Shown here piece after piece: positions 15,990 through 23,744 of a DNA stretch of 64,000 nucleotides. This DNA is from Villigracilis sp024434165. Lineage in GTDB: Bacteria; Chloroflexota; Anaerolineae; Anaerolineales; Villigracilaceae. Where the stretch lies: positions 186,001 through 250,000 of the forward strand of contig SZPK01000008.1 of the NCBI GenBank assembly GCA_030263665.1. Direction: 5' to 3'. The notes below the pieces were generated by a model. That model was not told the origin of the DNA, did not search any database, and was given only the letters and a program-made list of their open reading frames with translations. Position 1 is the first letter of the stretch. Each line of letters opens with the position of its first letter. A program made the translations under genes and the position numbers.

Positions 15990-16145
15990 TTATTTGCCAA
16001 TGAGGGCAAAGATCGCATAACCCAGCGCGAGAAGCGGGGCAACGAAGGCCGGAATCAGCCCGCCAACGGCGGGGATGATTCCGAGACCGATCACGAGAAA
16101 GTACAACCACATGCACCAACCGGAAATCGTTTTGGGTAAAGACAT
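15990..16145 (-). CDS. Small two-helix membrane protein, 51 residues
   Basis: I found this by translating the minus strand. It opens MSLPKTISGWCMWLYFLVIG and continues as a second hydrophobic, Gly/Ala/Pro-rich helix ending ALIGK. The chain is essentially two membrane-spanning segments with a short positively charged N-terminus, so it should sit in the cytoplasmic membrane. AAGGAG lies 8 nt before the ATG, which is strong support that it is translated. It is isolated on the minus strand between an inverted-repeat element and the ABC exporter genes, which run the other way. I do not recognise a family. A small accessory subunit or a stress-related peptide are possible, but nothing in the sequence decides this. 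Confidence 0.7.
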   Translation of the reverse strand: MSLPKTISGWCMWLYFLVIGLGIIPAVGGLIPAFVAPLLALGYAIFALIGK

Positions 16146-16251
16146 TTCACACTCTCCTTTTGAGTTGAAATTGACCGGCAGGATCGCCAGCCTAAAACAG
16201 ATAACACATGTCCGAATTCGGAGTTGCGATGGGGGCGTTTTTCAAAAATGT

Positions 16252-16257
16252 TACAAT
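16252..16257 (+). promoter_or_regulatory. -10 box of the ABC exporter operon
   Basis: TACAAT ends 7 nt before the ATG at 16265, which implies a leaderless transcript. No -35 box at normal spacing is evident. Confidence 0.5.
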
Positions 16258-16264
16258 TGCCTCC

Positions 16265-18067
16265 ATGACCTCCCTTAGTGTTCCAGCAGAATTTACATTA
16301 CAAAGAAAAAACAAATACAACCAATCCTCGCCGGTGGCATGGATCCTTTCCCATGTGGCGCCCTACTGGTGGATCGTGCTGATGATTTTTGCCGGGGCGA
16401 TTGGAAACGCCGTGCTGGCGGTGGTGGTGCCGGTATTGACCGGCGACGCCTTCAACGCCATGTTGGAATCGCCGCCGGATACGTCGGTGCTGCCGCCGCT
16501 GGCGCTCACCATCGGCGTCTCGCAGGTGATTCGCGGCGTTCTGCAACTGGGGCGCAACTTTGGCGCGGAGTTGATGGCGCAAAAGATGGAGCGCGACATC
16601 CGCGACGAGTTGTACCTTTCCCTGCTCGGCAAGAGCATGACCTTCCACAACCTTCAGCCGGTGGGCGATACCATGGCGCGCGCCACCAACGACGTACGCG
16701 AGGTGAACTACATGTTCAGCCCCGGCGTGAACCTGGTGGTCGGATCGTTCATGTTCATCCTCATGCCGCTATTCTTCGGTCCGCGCTATCACCCGGCGCT
16801 GGCGCTCACGCCTTTTCTTTACACCGTCGCCTACTTTGTCGCGCTGGCGCGGTATCTCAAAACGCTTGCGCCCGTCACCGACGAAGTACGCGCCACGTTC
16901 GGGCGCATGAACACACATCTTTCCGAGTCGCTCGACGGCGTGGAGATCATGAAAGGCGCGGCGCAGGAGCAAGCCGAAGTGGATCGTTTCGTGACAAACG
17001 CCCAGCAGGTGCGCAACGCCTTCGTGCGTCAGGGCGATCTCGAGGCGCGTTATATCGCCATGCTTTTACTGGGGCTTGCCTATGCGGGCGGGCTTGTCCA
17101 TGCGCTGTTTTTGCTGCGCGCAGGGCTGATTAACGTCGGCGCGGTCATCGCCTACTTCGGGATGCTTCAACTTCTGCAATTCCCCACCTTCACCTCCACC
17201 TTTGCCTATTCCCAAATCTCTTCGGGAATTTCCTCCGCGCGGCGCATCCTGGAACTGATCCAGCGCGAGACCAAACTCGACCAAAACGCCTCAGGCCTGA
17301 CCTCGGAGATTCGCGGCGAAATCGAGTTTCGCAATGTCTCGTTCAGATACCCTCACCCCCACCCCTCTCCCGATGGGAGGGGGGATAGAGGAGAGGGGGA
17401 CAATGTCCTCGAAAATATTTCCTTCAAAGTGAAACCCGGGCAGACGGTTGCCATCGTCGGTCAGACCGGCGCGGGCAAGACCACGCTTGTCAAACTCATC
17501 AACCGCATTTACGATGTTTCCTCGGGTCAGGTGCTGGTGGACGGCGTGGATGTGCGCGATTGGAATCTCGCCTCCCTGCGTTCGCAAATCTCCATCATCG
17601 AGCAGGATATTTTCCTCTTTTCACGTTCGCTGGGCGATAACATCGCCTTCGGCAAGCCCGGCGCAACGAAGGAGGAGATCATCGCGGCTTCGATGGCGGC
17701 GCAGGCGCATGACTTCATCCTGGATTTCGAACAGACCTACGGGACGGTCGTCGGTGAACGCGGCGTGACCCTCTCCGGCGGACAGCGCCAGCGCATCGCA
17801 CTCGCCCGAGCCTTTCTCACCGACCCGCGCGTGCTCGTCCTGGATGACTCCACCTCCGCAATTGACTCCGCCACCGAGGACAAGATCCAGCGCGCCATTG
17901 CCAATGCCTCGCGCGGACGTACCACTTTCATCATCACGCACCGCCTCTCCCAGATCCGCTGGGCGGACTTGATCATCGTCCTCCGCAAGGGGCGCATCGC
18001 CGCCATCGGCTCGCACGACGAATTGATGAAGACCTCCGAGGCATACTCTCGAATCTTCCGAGAGTAA
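16265..18067 (+). CDS. ABC exporter half-transporter, degenerate-site subunit (TM287-like)
   Basis: This 600-residue half-transporter has a six-helix ABC exporter membrane domain (about residues 25-320) followed by a nucleotide-binding domain. Walker A is GQTGAGKTTL, the signature LSGGQ is canonical, and Walker B reads VLVLDDSTSAID, so the catalytic Glu is replaced by Asp. In heterodimeric exporters of the TM287/288 and BmrCD type that substitution marks the subunit forming the degenerate ATP site. The start is the ATG at 16265, 7 nt after TACAAT. Just before the nucleotide-binding domain, at YPHPHPSPDGRGDRGEGDN, a palindromic DNA repeat (17351-17402) has been inserted in frame. It pairs with the next gene. 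The substrate is unknown; multidrug or lipid export is usual for the family. Confidence 0.9.
   Translation: MTSLSVPAEFTLQRKNKYNQSSPVAWILSHVAPYWWIVLMIFAGAIGNAVLAVVVPVLTGDAFNAMLESPPDTSVLPPLALTIGVSQVIRGVLQLGRNFGAELMAQKMERDIRDELYLSLLGKSMTFHNLQPVGDTMARATNDVREVNYMFSPGVNLVVGSFMFILMPLFFGPRYHPALALTPFLYTVAYFVALARYLKTLAPVTDEVRATFGRMNTHLSESLDGVEIMKGAAQEQAEVDRFVTNAQQVRNAFVRQGDLEARYIAMLLLGLAYAGGLVHALFLLRAGLINVGAVIAYFGMLQLLQFPTFTSTFAYSQISSGISSARRILELIQRETKLDQNASGLTSEIRGEIEFRNVSFRYPHPHPSPDGRGDRGEGDNVLENISFKVKPGQTVAIVGQTGAGKTTLVKLINRIYDVSSGQVLVDGVDVRDWNLASLRSQISIIEQDIFLFSRSLGDNIAFGKPGATKEEIIAASMAAQAHDFILDFEQTYGTVVGERGVTLSGGQRQRIALARAFLTDPRVLVLDDSTSAIDSATEDKIQRAIANASRGRTTFIITHRLSQIRWADLIIVLRKGRIAAIGSHDELMKTSEAYSRIFRE
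17351..17402. repeat. GC-rich palindrome inserted in frame in the ABC exporter gene
   Basis: CCCTCACCCCCACCCCTCTCCC, gat, then GGGAGGGG and GGAGAGGGGG on the right arm. It encodes about 17 residues between FRYP and VLENISF; the partner exporter has only a few residues at the equivalent place (FRYSDKEPVL). Confidence 0.8.
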
Positions 18068-18074
18068 AACCTTC

Positions 18075-18188
18075 TTAACCGCTAAGAGCGCAAAGAACGC
18101 GAAGAAAAAACTGGATTTCTTAGCGCCCTTAGCGTGCTTCGCGGTAATAAAGAACCGTCAACCAAAAATCGTAAATCAACAATCGGAA
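18075..18188. repeat. Dispersed palindromic repeat followed by a 7-nt-period array
   Basis: TTAACCGCTAAGAGCGCAAAG with AACGCGAAG (18075-18105) is inverted as CTTAGCGTGCTTCGCGGTAA (18129-18148). This resembles the widespread intergenic repeat with CTTCGTGTCCTTTGTGG wording, also near 50371-50412 and 59480-59520. Then ACCGTCA, ACCAAAA, ATCGTAA, ATCAACA and ATCGGAA (18154-18188) form a heptamer array before the next ATG. Confidence 0.6.
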
Positions 18189-18195
18189 ATAACTT

Positions 18196-20010
18196 ATGGG
18201 TTTCTTCGCAGGACTTAACGACGAAAAATACGACCGCCAGTACAAAGACAGCGAACTGGTGCGCCGCATGGTCAATTACTTCAGCACCCAGACCCCGCGG
18301 CTGGTTTTCGCATCCGTCATCATCGTTTTGCTGGCAATCATCGGCGCGGCTTTGCCCGTCATCGTCAGCCGCATCGTGGATTTGATTCGGGAGGAGCCGA
18401 GTCCCTCCGCGATTTTGTGGGTGGGGCTGGCGCTGGTCGGCGTGGCGTTCGGCTTGTGGGGGCTGAACTGGCTGAGGCGCGGTCTGATCGTGCGTTCCGT
18501 CGGCGATGTGGTGCTGGATATGCGTTCGCGCGCCTTTCGCGCCGCCGCCGAGCACGACCTCTCCTTCTACGACCAGTTTTCCTCCGGGCGCATCGTCTCG
18601 CGCATCACATCCGACACGAACGACTTCGGTCAACTCGTGGTCATCGTCACCGACGTGGTGGCGCAATTCATTCAGGCGTTCATCATTGCCATCGTGCTGT
18701 TCCGCACCGAGTGGCGGCTCGCGCTTTTGCTCATCGGCTTCCTCCCGTTCATCTTCGCCATTGCGGCGGGCTTCCGCGTCTGGGCGCGGCGCGTCACCAA
18801 ACGCGGCATGAAAGCCATGGCGGATGTCAACGCCGCCATCAAGGAGACCATCAGCGGCATTTCGATTGCCAAGAACTTCCGCCAGGAGGAGGGCATTTTC
18901 AAGTCGTTCGACGAGTCGAACCAGCAATCGTACAATGTGAACGTCCAGCGCGGTTTTGTCCTTTCCCTGGTCTTTCCCACGCTCAACGCGCTGGGCGGCA
19001 TCTTCGTCGGCATCCTCGTCTATGTCGGCGGTTTCAGCGCGGCGCAGGGTCTGGTCAGCATCGGCGCGTGGTACCTCTTCATCATGAGCCTCGACCAGTT
19101 CTTCTTCCCCGTGTTGAATCTCACTTCGTTCTGGGCGCAGATTCAAAGCGGTCTCTCCGCCGCCGAACGCGTCTTTGCCCTGATTGACGCCGACCCGAAC
19201 GTGATTCAAAAGGAAAAGCAGGATGTGCCGCGCCTCAAAGGCGAGATTCGCTTCGAGCACCTGCACTTCCGCTATTCGGATAAAGAGCCGGTTCTTACGG
19301 ACTTCAACCTGCTCATTCGACCCGGAGAGACTCTGGCGCTGGTGGGACACACCGGCGCGGGCAAGTCGTCCATTGCAAAATTGATCGCGCGCTTCTACGA
19401 GTTCCAGCAGGGACGCCTGCTCATTGACGGGCGCGACATCCGCACGTTCGACCTGACCCAGTACCGCCGCCAGCTGGGAATCGTCTCGCAGGTGCCGTTC
19501 CTCTTTTCAGGGACGGTTGCCGATAACATCCGCTACGCCGCGCCGGGCGTGCCCGAAGAAGAGATGCTTCGTCTTGCCAGGCGCATCGGCGACGGCGAAT
19601 GGCTGGAGACCCTGCCGAACGGTCTGCATACCGAGGTCGGCGAGCGCGGGAACCGGCTCTCGATGGGGCAGCGTCAACTCGTGGCGTTGATGCGTGTGCT
19701 GGTGCAAAATCCCGCCATCTTCATCCTCGATGAAGCGACCGCCAGCATAGACCCGTTCACGGAGTGGCAGATCCAACAGGCGCTGAATCTCATCCTGAAA
19801 AACTCGACCAGCATCCTCATCGCACACCGCCTCTCCACCGTCAAAGCCGCAGACCGCATCGTCGTCATGCGCAAGGGCACGATCATCGAAGAGGGAAATC
19901 ACGAAAGTTTGTTGAATCAAGGCGGTCACTACGCCGAGTTGTACAATACGTACTTCCGGCATCAATCGCTGGCGTATGTGGAGCAAATGAAGGAAATGGT
20001 AGCGAAGTAG
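18196..20010 (+). CDS. ABC exporter half-transporter, catalytic-site subunit (TM288-like)
   Basis: This 604-residue half-transporter has six membrane helices (about residues 35-320) and a nucleotide-binding domain. Walker A is GHTGAGKSS and Walker B FILDEATASID retains the catalytic Glu. The signature, however, is LSMGQ instead of LSGGQ. Because each ATP site is built from one subunit's Walker motifs and the other's signature, this altered signature faces the Asp-containing Walker B of the upstream partner. One site is therefore degenerate on both sides and the other fully canonical, which is the recognised asymmetric heterodimer pattern. The gene is 128 nt downstream of its partner, separated by repeats. 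Two hairpins follow the stop codon. Confidence 0.92.
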   Translation: MGFFAGLNDEKYDRQYKDSELVRRMVNYFSTQTPRLVFASVIIVLLAIIGAALPVIVSRIVDLIREEPSPSAILWVGLALVGVAFGLWGLNWLRRGLIVRSVGDVVLDMRSRAFRAAAEHDLSFYDQFSSGRIVSRITSDTNDFGQLVVIVTDVVAQFIQAFIIAIVLFRTEWRLALLLIGFLPFIFAIAAGFRVWARRVTKRGMKAMADVNAAIKETISGISIAKNFRQEEGIFKSFDESNQQSYNVNVQRGFVLSLVFPTLNALGGIFVGILVYVGGFSAAQGLVSIGAWYLFIMSLDQFFFPVLNLTSFWAQIQSGLSAAERVFALIDADPNVIQKEKQDVPRLKGEIRFEHLHFRYSDKEPVLTDFNLLIRPGETLALVGHTGAGKSSIAKLIARFYEFQQGRLLIDGRDIRTFDLTQYRRQLGIVSQVPFLFSGTVADNIRYAAPGVPEEEMLRLARRIGDGEWLETLPNGLHTEVGERGNRLSMGQRQLVALMRVLVQNPAIFILDEATASIDPFTEWQIQQALNLILKNSTSILIAHRLSTVKAADRIVVMRKGTIIEEGNHESLLNQGGHYAELYNTYFRHQSLAYVEQMKEMVAK

Positions 20011-20068
20011 CGCAAGTTTGAGACTTGCGTTACGAAAAATCCCCCGCCAAATGGACGGGGGATTTTTT
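20011..20068. terminator. Tandem hairpins between convergent genes
   Basis: CGCAAGT at 20011-20017 pairs with ACTTGCG at 20023-20029. Then AAAAATCCCCCG at 20035-20046 pairs with CGGGGGATTTTT at 20056-20067, with A and T runs on either side. The second works as a terminator for both the ABC exporter and the trkA-like genes. Confidence 0.9.
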
Positions 20069-20070
20069 GC

Positions 20071-20751
20071 TTACAGCACCGACCGATCCGGCGGTTCGAG
20101 CAGCAGGGCGAGTTGTTTTGCGCCGGCTTCGTCGGTGATGGCAAGGACTTCATCGAACTCTTCCAGCGCGGTGGTGCCGCGCGGCAGGGTGACGTGTCCC
20201 TTGCGGATGATGGCGGCGATCACGCACTGGTCGGGCAAGCCCAGGTCTTTGATCTGCACGCCGATGGCCTTTGCGCCCCTGGGGACCTTCTCCTCCACCA
20301 GCGAATAGCGTCCGCGGCGGATCTTGAGCAGGGTCATCATGTCGCCCAGGGACATTTCCTCCTGGATCAGGTGCGCCATGACATCCGCCTGGTTGATGGT
20401 CTCATCCACATGGAAGTTGTTGTCGAACAGCCAGGCGTTGCGCGGGTTGTTGATGCGCGCCACCGTGCGCCGGACCTTGAACATCGTGCGCGCCAGGTAG
20501 CACAACACGAGGTTGGAGGCGTCTTCGTTGGTGCAGGCGACGAGCACGTTCGCCTTTTCCAACCCCGCCTGCCTGAGTACGTTCGGGTCGGTGGGCTGCC
20601 CCTCGAAGATCACTTCGGTGGGCAGTTCGTGATGCAGGCGCGAAAGCAATTCGCGGCGGTGTTCCACGAGGCGCACCTCGTATTTTTGTTCGATCAGCTG
20701 CGAAGCGAGCTGGGCGCCGGTGCGCCCGCCCCCGGCAATAAAGACAAACAT
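20071..20751 (-). CDS. TrkA-family (RCK) potassium uptake regulator, second copy
   Basis: This 226-residue cytoplasmic regulator has an N-terminal RCK_N/TrkA-N Rossmann fold (FIAGGGRTGAQLA, the GxGxxG-type NAD/NADH or ATP site with Gly at the first position) and a C-terminal TrkA-C domain (about residues 140-220, RYSLVEEKVPRGAKAIG onward). Such proteins bind nucleotides and sometimes c-di-AMP and gate potassium transporters. It starts one nucleotide after the stop of the first trkA-like gene, so the pair is translated together. The charged pocket end of strand 2 is Glu (LVEHR). It is the last gene of the permease-TrkA-TrkA operon and ends at a terminator. Confidence 0.9.
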   Translation of the reverse strand: MFVFIAGGGRTGAQLASQLIEQKYEVRLVEHRRELLSRLHHELPTEVIFEGQPTDPNVLRQAGLEKANVLVACTNEDASNLVLCYLARTMFKVRRTVARINNPRNAWLFDNNFHVDETINQADVMAHLIQEEMSLGDMMTLLKIRRGRYSLVEEKVPRGAKAIGVQIKDLGLPDQCVIAAIIRKGHVTLPRGTTALEEFDEVLAITDEAGAKQLALLLEPPDRSVL

Positions 20752-20752
20752 G

Positions 20753-21418
20753 TTATGCCTCCTTCCCTTCCTGTAGTTTTGCGCGCAGGGCTTTGACGCC
20801 CTCCAGCGTGGCGCTGACGGTCAGCACGTCGCCCTTTTGGAGTTTTGCGCCCGGAGCAGGGAGTTCCGCGCGCCCCGCGCGGGTCAATGCGGCGCAGACG
20901 ATCCCGCTGCAACCTTCCAGCAGGCTGGAGATGGTCATGCCGTCCCATTTCTCGGAGATGAACATCTCGTACATTTCGACCTCACCGTTGCCCGCCGAAA
21001 ACACCGCGCGGAAGGACGGGTCAATCAGCAGTTCCTGCACGCGCTCCGCGCCCCAGGCGGTGGAACTGACGATCTGCAAGCCGAACGCTTCGAGCATGCC
21101 GCGCATGGCGGGGTCATAATTGCGGACAATGACCTGTTTCACATTCGGGTAATGCACGCGGACGGTATGCCCGATGACGGCGTTCAGCGTATCCGAATTG
21201 GTGACGACCGCCACGCCGTCGGCTTTGTCCGCGGCGGCGCGGGACAAGGTGTCGGCGGAGAGCGAATCTCCTTCCACGGTGCGGCCTCTAAAGTCCGGGT
21301 GGAGGCGGTTGAATGCCTGGGAGCTGGAATCCACCACCACGACCTGGTGTCCGTTCGAGAAGAGGCGGTATGCCAGTTCGGCTCCGAATCTTCCACAGCC
21401 AACGACAATAAAATTCAT
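20753..21418 (-). CDS. TrkA-family (RCK) potassium uptake regulator, first copy
   Basis: This 221-residue RCK protein is paralogous to the gene that follows. FIVVGCGRFGAELA is the dinucleotide-binding loop and VVVDSS the end of strand 2 with the ligand-binding Asp. Residues about 140-215 form the TrkA-C domain (KWDGMTISSLLEGCSGIV onward). It lies 12 nt downstream of the permease stop. Two different RCK proteins beside one transporter suggest a heteromeric gating ring, unlike the single KtrA of many Gram-positive bacteria. No Trk/Ktr membrane subunit is present in the window; the only membrane partner is the KimA-like permease upstream. Confidence 0.9.
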   Translation of the reverse strand: MNFIVVGCGRFGAELAYRLFSNGHQVVVVDSSSQAFNRLHPDFRGRTVEGDSLSADTLSRAAADKADGVAVVTNSDTLNAVIGHTVRVHYPNVKQVIVRNYDPAMRGMLEAFGLQIVSSTAWGAERVQELLIDPSFRAVFSAGNGEVEMYEMFISEKWDGMTISSLLEGCSGIVCAALTRAGRAELPAPGAKLQKGDVLTVSATLEGVKALRAKLQEGKEA

Positions 21419-21430
21419 ACTGACGACTCC

Positions 21431-23410
21431 TTAGCGATGATGCTCGCTTTCACTTTCATGCACATGATACGGGACATTGGTAATCACGATGCCGTGTTGA
21501 TTCTTCAATTGCGCGCGCAAGATGTCCGCCGTGTTGGTGTGCAGGGCGGCGCTCAGACGGTTGTCGGAAACGAACTCAGGCACGACGACGGTGATGATCT
21601 CGCCGGTCTGTCGGTTTTCGGCGATGTCGGCGATGTATTCCAACAGCGGTTCGATGAAGAGACGATAGGGGGAATCCAGCATCACGAGGCGGACGCCTTC
21701 GCCCCAGGTCTCCCATTTCCTGCGCGTCTTTTCCGCATCTGCCGGTTCGATGACGATGTGCACGGCGGTCACATCGTCGGATAACATGCGGGCGTAGCGC
21801 AGGGCGGAAAGCGTCCCCAGGTGCACGCCGCTGATCGGCATGATGACGCGGTGGCGGATGGTATGCGGCGGGATGGCGCCGAAATTATCCAGCGAGAGTT
21901 TCTTGGCGAGATTTTTGTAGTGAATGTGGATCAGCCAGAGGACACCGATCAGGGCTGGAATCAGGACAAGCACGACATACGCACCATCCTGGAATTTGGT
22001 GACGGCAAAGATCAACATCACCAAGCCGGTACAAAACGCGCCAAAGCCATTGGTGATCATCTTCAACCGCCAGAGCGGGTCGTATGTCAGTTTGGAGACG
22101 CGGGTGTTCGTGTGCCCGACGTCCTCTTTTTGATTAAGGAGTCTTCCGCTCTTCCACCAGCGCAGCGCCATGCCGGATTGCGCCAGCGTGAAGGAAAGGA
22201 ACACGCCGATGGCATAAAGCGGGATGAGGCGCGTCACGCTCGCCTGAAAGAGAACGATCAAGGCGGAGGATAAGATCGCCAGCGCGATGATGCCGCGCGA
22301 ATAAACAAGGCGGCTGCCGCGGTAGGTCAACTGGCGGGGAAGGAAACCATCCATTGCCATCAGCGCGCTCAAGCGCGGGAAGCCGGCGTAGGCGGTATTC
22401 CCCGCCAGCAGCAGGATGATCGTCGTCGCCAGGATGACAGCCAGGTACAGGATTCCCTGACCGCCGAAGACGGTACGCCCGATTTGCGAGATGACCGTTT
22501 CGACCTCGGACGGCACAGCGCCGATCTGACTGGCAAGGAAGGAAATCCCCATGAACAACGCGGCAAGGATGGCAGCCATCCACGTTAACGTGGTGGCGGC
22601 ATTTTTGCTGCGCGGCTCTTTGAAAGCCGTGGTCCCATTGGAAATGGCTTCGATACCGGTCAATGCAGCGGTCCCGCTGGAGAAGGCATGCAGAATCAGG
22701 AACGGCATCCCAAAAGCGGTGACTCCGTGCGCAAGAATCTCAGGCGGGTTGGTCACCATCCCCAGGCTGCCGGTAATGAATTTGTACATGCCGAAGGCGA
22801 TCATGAAAAGCATGATGACAATGAACGATATGCTCGGCACTGCGATTGCCGCGCCAGATTCACGCACGCCGCGCAGGTTGATCAGCATGAGCAGGAAAAC
22901 CGCCGCCACCGCCATCGGCACGCGGTACTCGTACAATTCAGGGTAGGCGGAAACGATCTGGGCGATGCCGGATGAAACGGATACGGAAACCGTCAGAATG
23001 TAATCGGCTAACAGGGCGGAGGCGGCGGTCAGACCAGCCAGTTCGCCGAGGTTGTCGCGGGCAACCACGTAGGCGCCGCCGCCATCGGGGTAGGCATGGA
23101 TGACCTGCACGTAGGAGATGGAGACGATCATCAGAAGCACAACGATTGCAATGGAAATCGGGAACACATACCCAAAGGCAATCGTGCCCGCTGCCGCCAG
23201 CACTACCATGATCTCCTGGGTGGCATAGGCGTTCGACGAAAGCGCATCGGACGCAAAAACAGCCAGTCCGACCGCCTTGCCAATGGTTTCATGCGGCGCA
23301 TCCGCAGTGGAAAGCGGACGCCCGATCAGCCAGGAGCGCCATGTACGCGGGGGCTTGTAATCTGTTTTTCTCTCGATAATGGACGTTTGTTTGTCTTCTG
23401 AGTTGACCAT
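21431..23410 (-). CDS. KimA-like APC-superfamily potassium transporter
   Basis: This inner-membrane symporter has 659 residues, about twelve helices (roughly residues 40-470) and a cytosolic C-terminal domain of about 170 residues. It matches what I know of the KimA (YdaO) family across its length: FASDALSSNAYATQEI, YVQVIHAYPDGGGAYVVA, AFSSGTAALTGIEAISNG and LIPLYAIGVFLSFTLAQSGM are hallmark segments. KimA proteins import potassium with protons and, in Bacillus, are inhibited by c-di-AMP. The two RCK genes downstream strengthen a potassium role over amino acid transport. I use the ATG at 23410 (MVNSEDKQ), as upstream in-frame codons have no ribosome binding site. General APC amino acid permease is the alternative. 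Confidence 0.82.
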   Translation of the reverse strand: MVNSEDKQTSIIERKTDYKPPRTWRSWLIGRPLSTADAPHETIGKAVGLAVFASDALSSNAYATQEIMVVLAAAGTIAFGYVFPISIAIVVLLMIVSISYVQVIHAYPDGGGAYVVARDNLGELAGLTAASALLADYILTVSVSVSSGIAQIVSAYPELYEYRVPMAVAAVFLLMLINLRGVRESGAAIAVPSISFIVIMLFMIAFGMYKFITGSLGMVTNPPEILAHGVTAFGMPFLILHAFSSGTAALTGIEAISNGTTAFKEPRSKNAATTLTWMAAILAALFMGISFLASQIGAVPSEVETVISQIGRTVFGGQGILYLAVILATTIILLLAGNTAYAGFPRLSALMAMDGFLPRQLTYRGSRLVYSRGIIALAILSSALIVLFQASVTRLIPLYAIGVFLSFTLAQSGMALRWWKSGRLLNQKEDVGHTNTRVSKLTYDPLWRLKMITNGFGAFCTGLVMLIFAVTKFQDGAYVVLVLIPALIGVLWLIHIHYKNLAKKLSLDNFGAIPPHTIRHRVIMPISGVHLGTLSALRYARMLSDDVTAVHIVIEPADAEKTRRKWETWGEGVRLVMLDSPYRLFIEPLLEYIADIAENRQTGEIITVVVPEFVSDNRLSAALHTNTADILRAQLKNQHGIVITNVPYHVHESESEHHR

Positions 23411-23535
23411 AAGTACCAGCTTACCGGCAAAAATTATGCCCTTCCCGCGGAAGGACAAAAATGGATTATAGTACAAATTTGGTTTTCAAGCAGAGCGTTT
23501 GCGGGGAGTGTGTACGCAAAACATGTCAGGTAATT

Positions 23536-23640
23536 TGCTCTCTGCGCCGTCCTCGGCGCAGGATTTCCGCGCAACGCGCCGCCGGGGATTTATGCCCAGA
23601 ATGGGTACTTCGTCTCACCTGCACTCACCGGCGGGCGGCG
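23536..23640. repeat. GC-rich palindromic intergenic region, possible degenerate element A
   Basis: GCGCCGTCCTCGGCGC and CGCGCCGCCGGGG resemble the core of element A, and CCCAGAATGGGT also occurs in copy 2 at 15885-15895. No clear terminal repeats remain. The 23477-23744 gap holds no convincing gene. Confidence 0.35.
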
Positions 23641-23744
23641 GCTGGAACGCAGCCGCTGACAACCTAAGGGCAATGCAAAGGAACGGAGATATGACCCTGC
23701 CAATTCGTTGACTGCGGCTTGATACGCACAAAACAGGCGTCTGG

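Noticed and set aside
23477..23744. Possible structured RNA in the gap after the KimA-like gene
   Set aside because: Several GC-rich hairpins exist, but they match the palindromic repeat wording seen at 9634 and 15815. I have no evidence for a distinct RNA gene.
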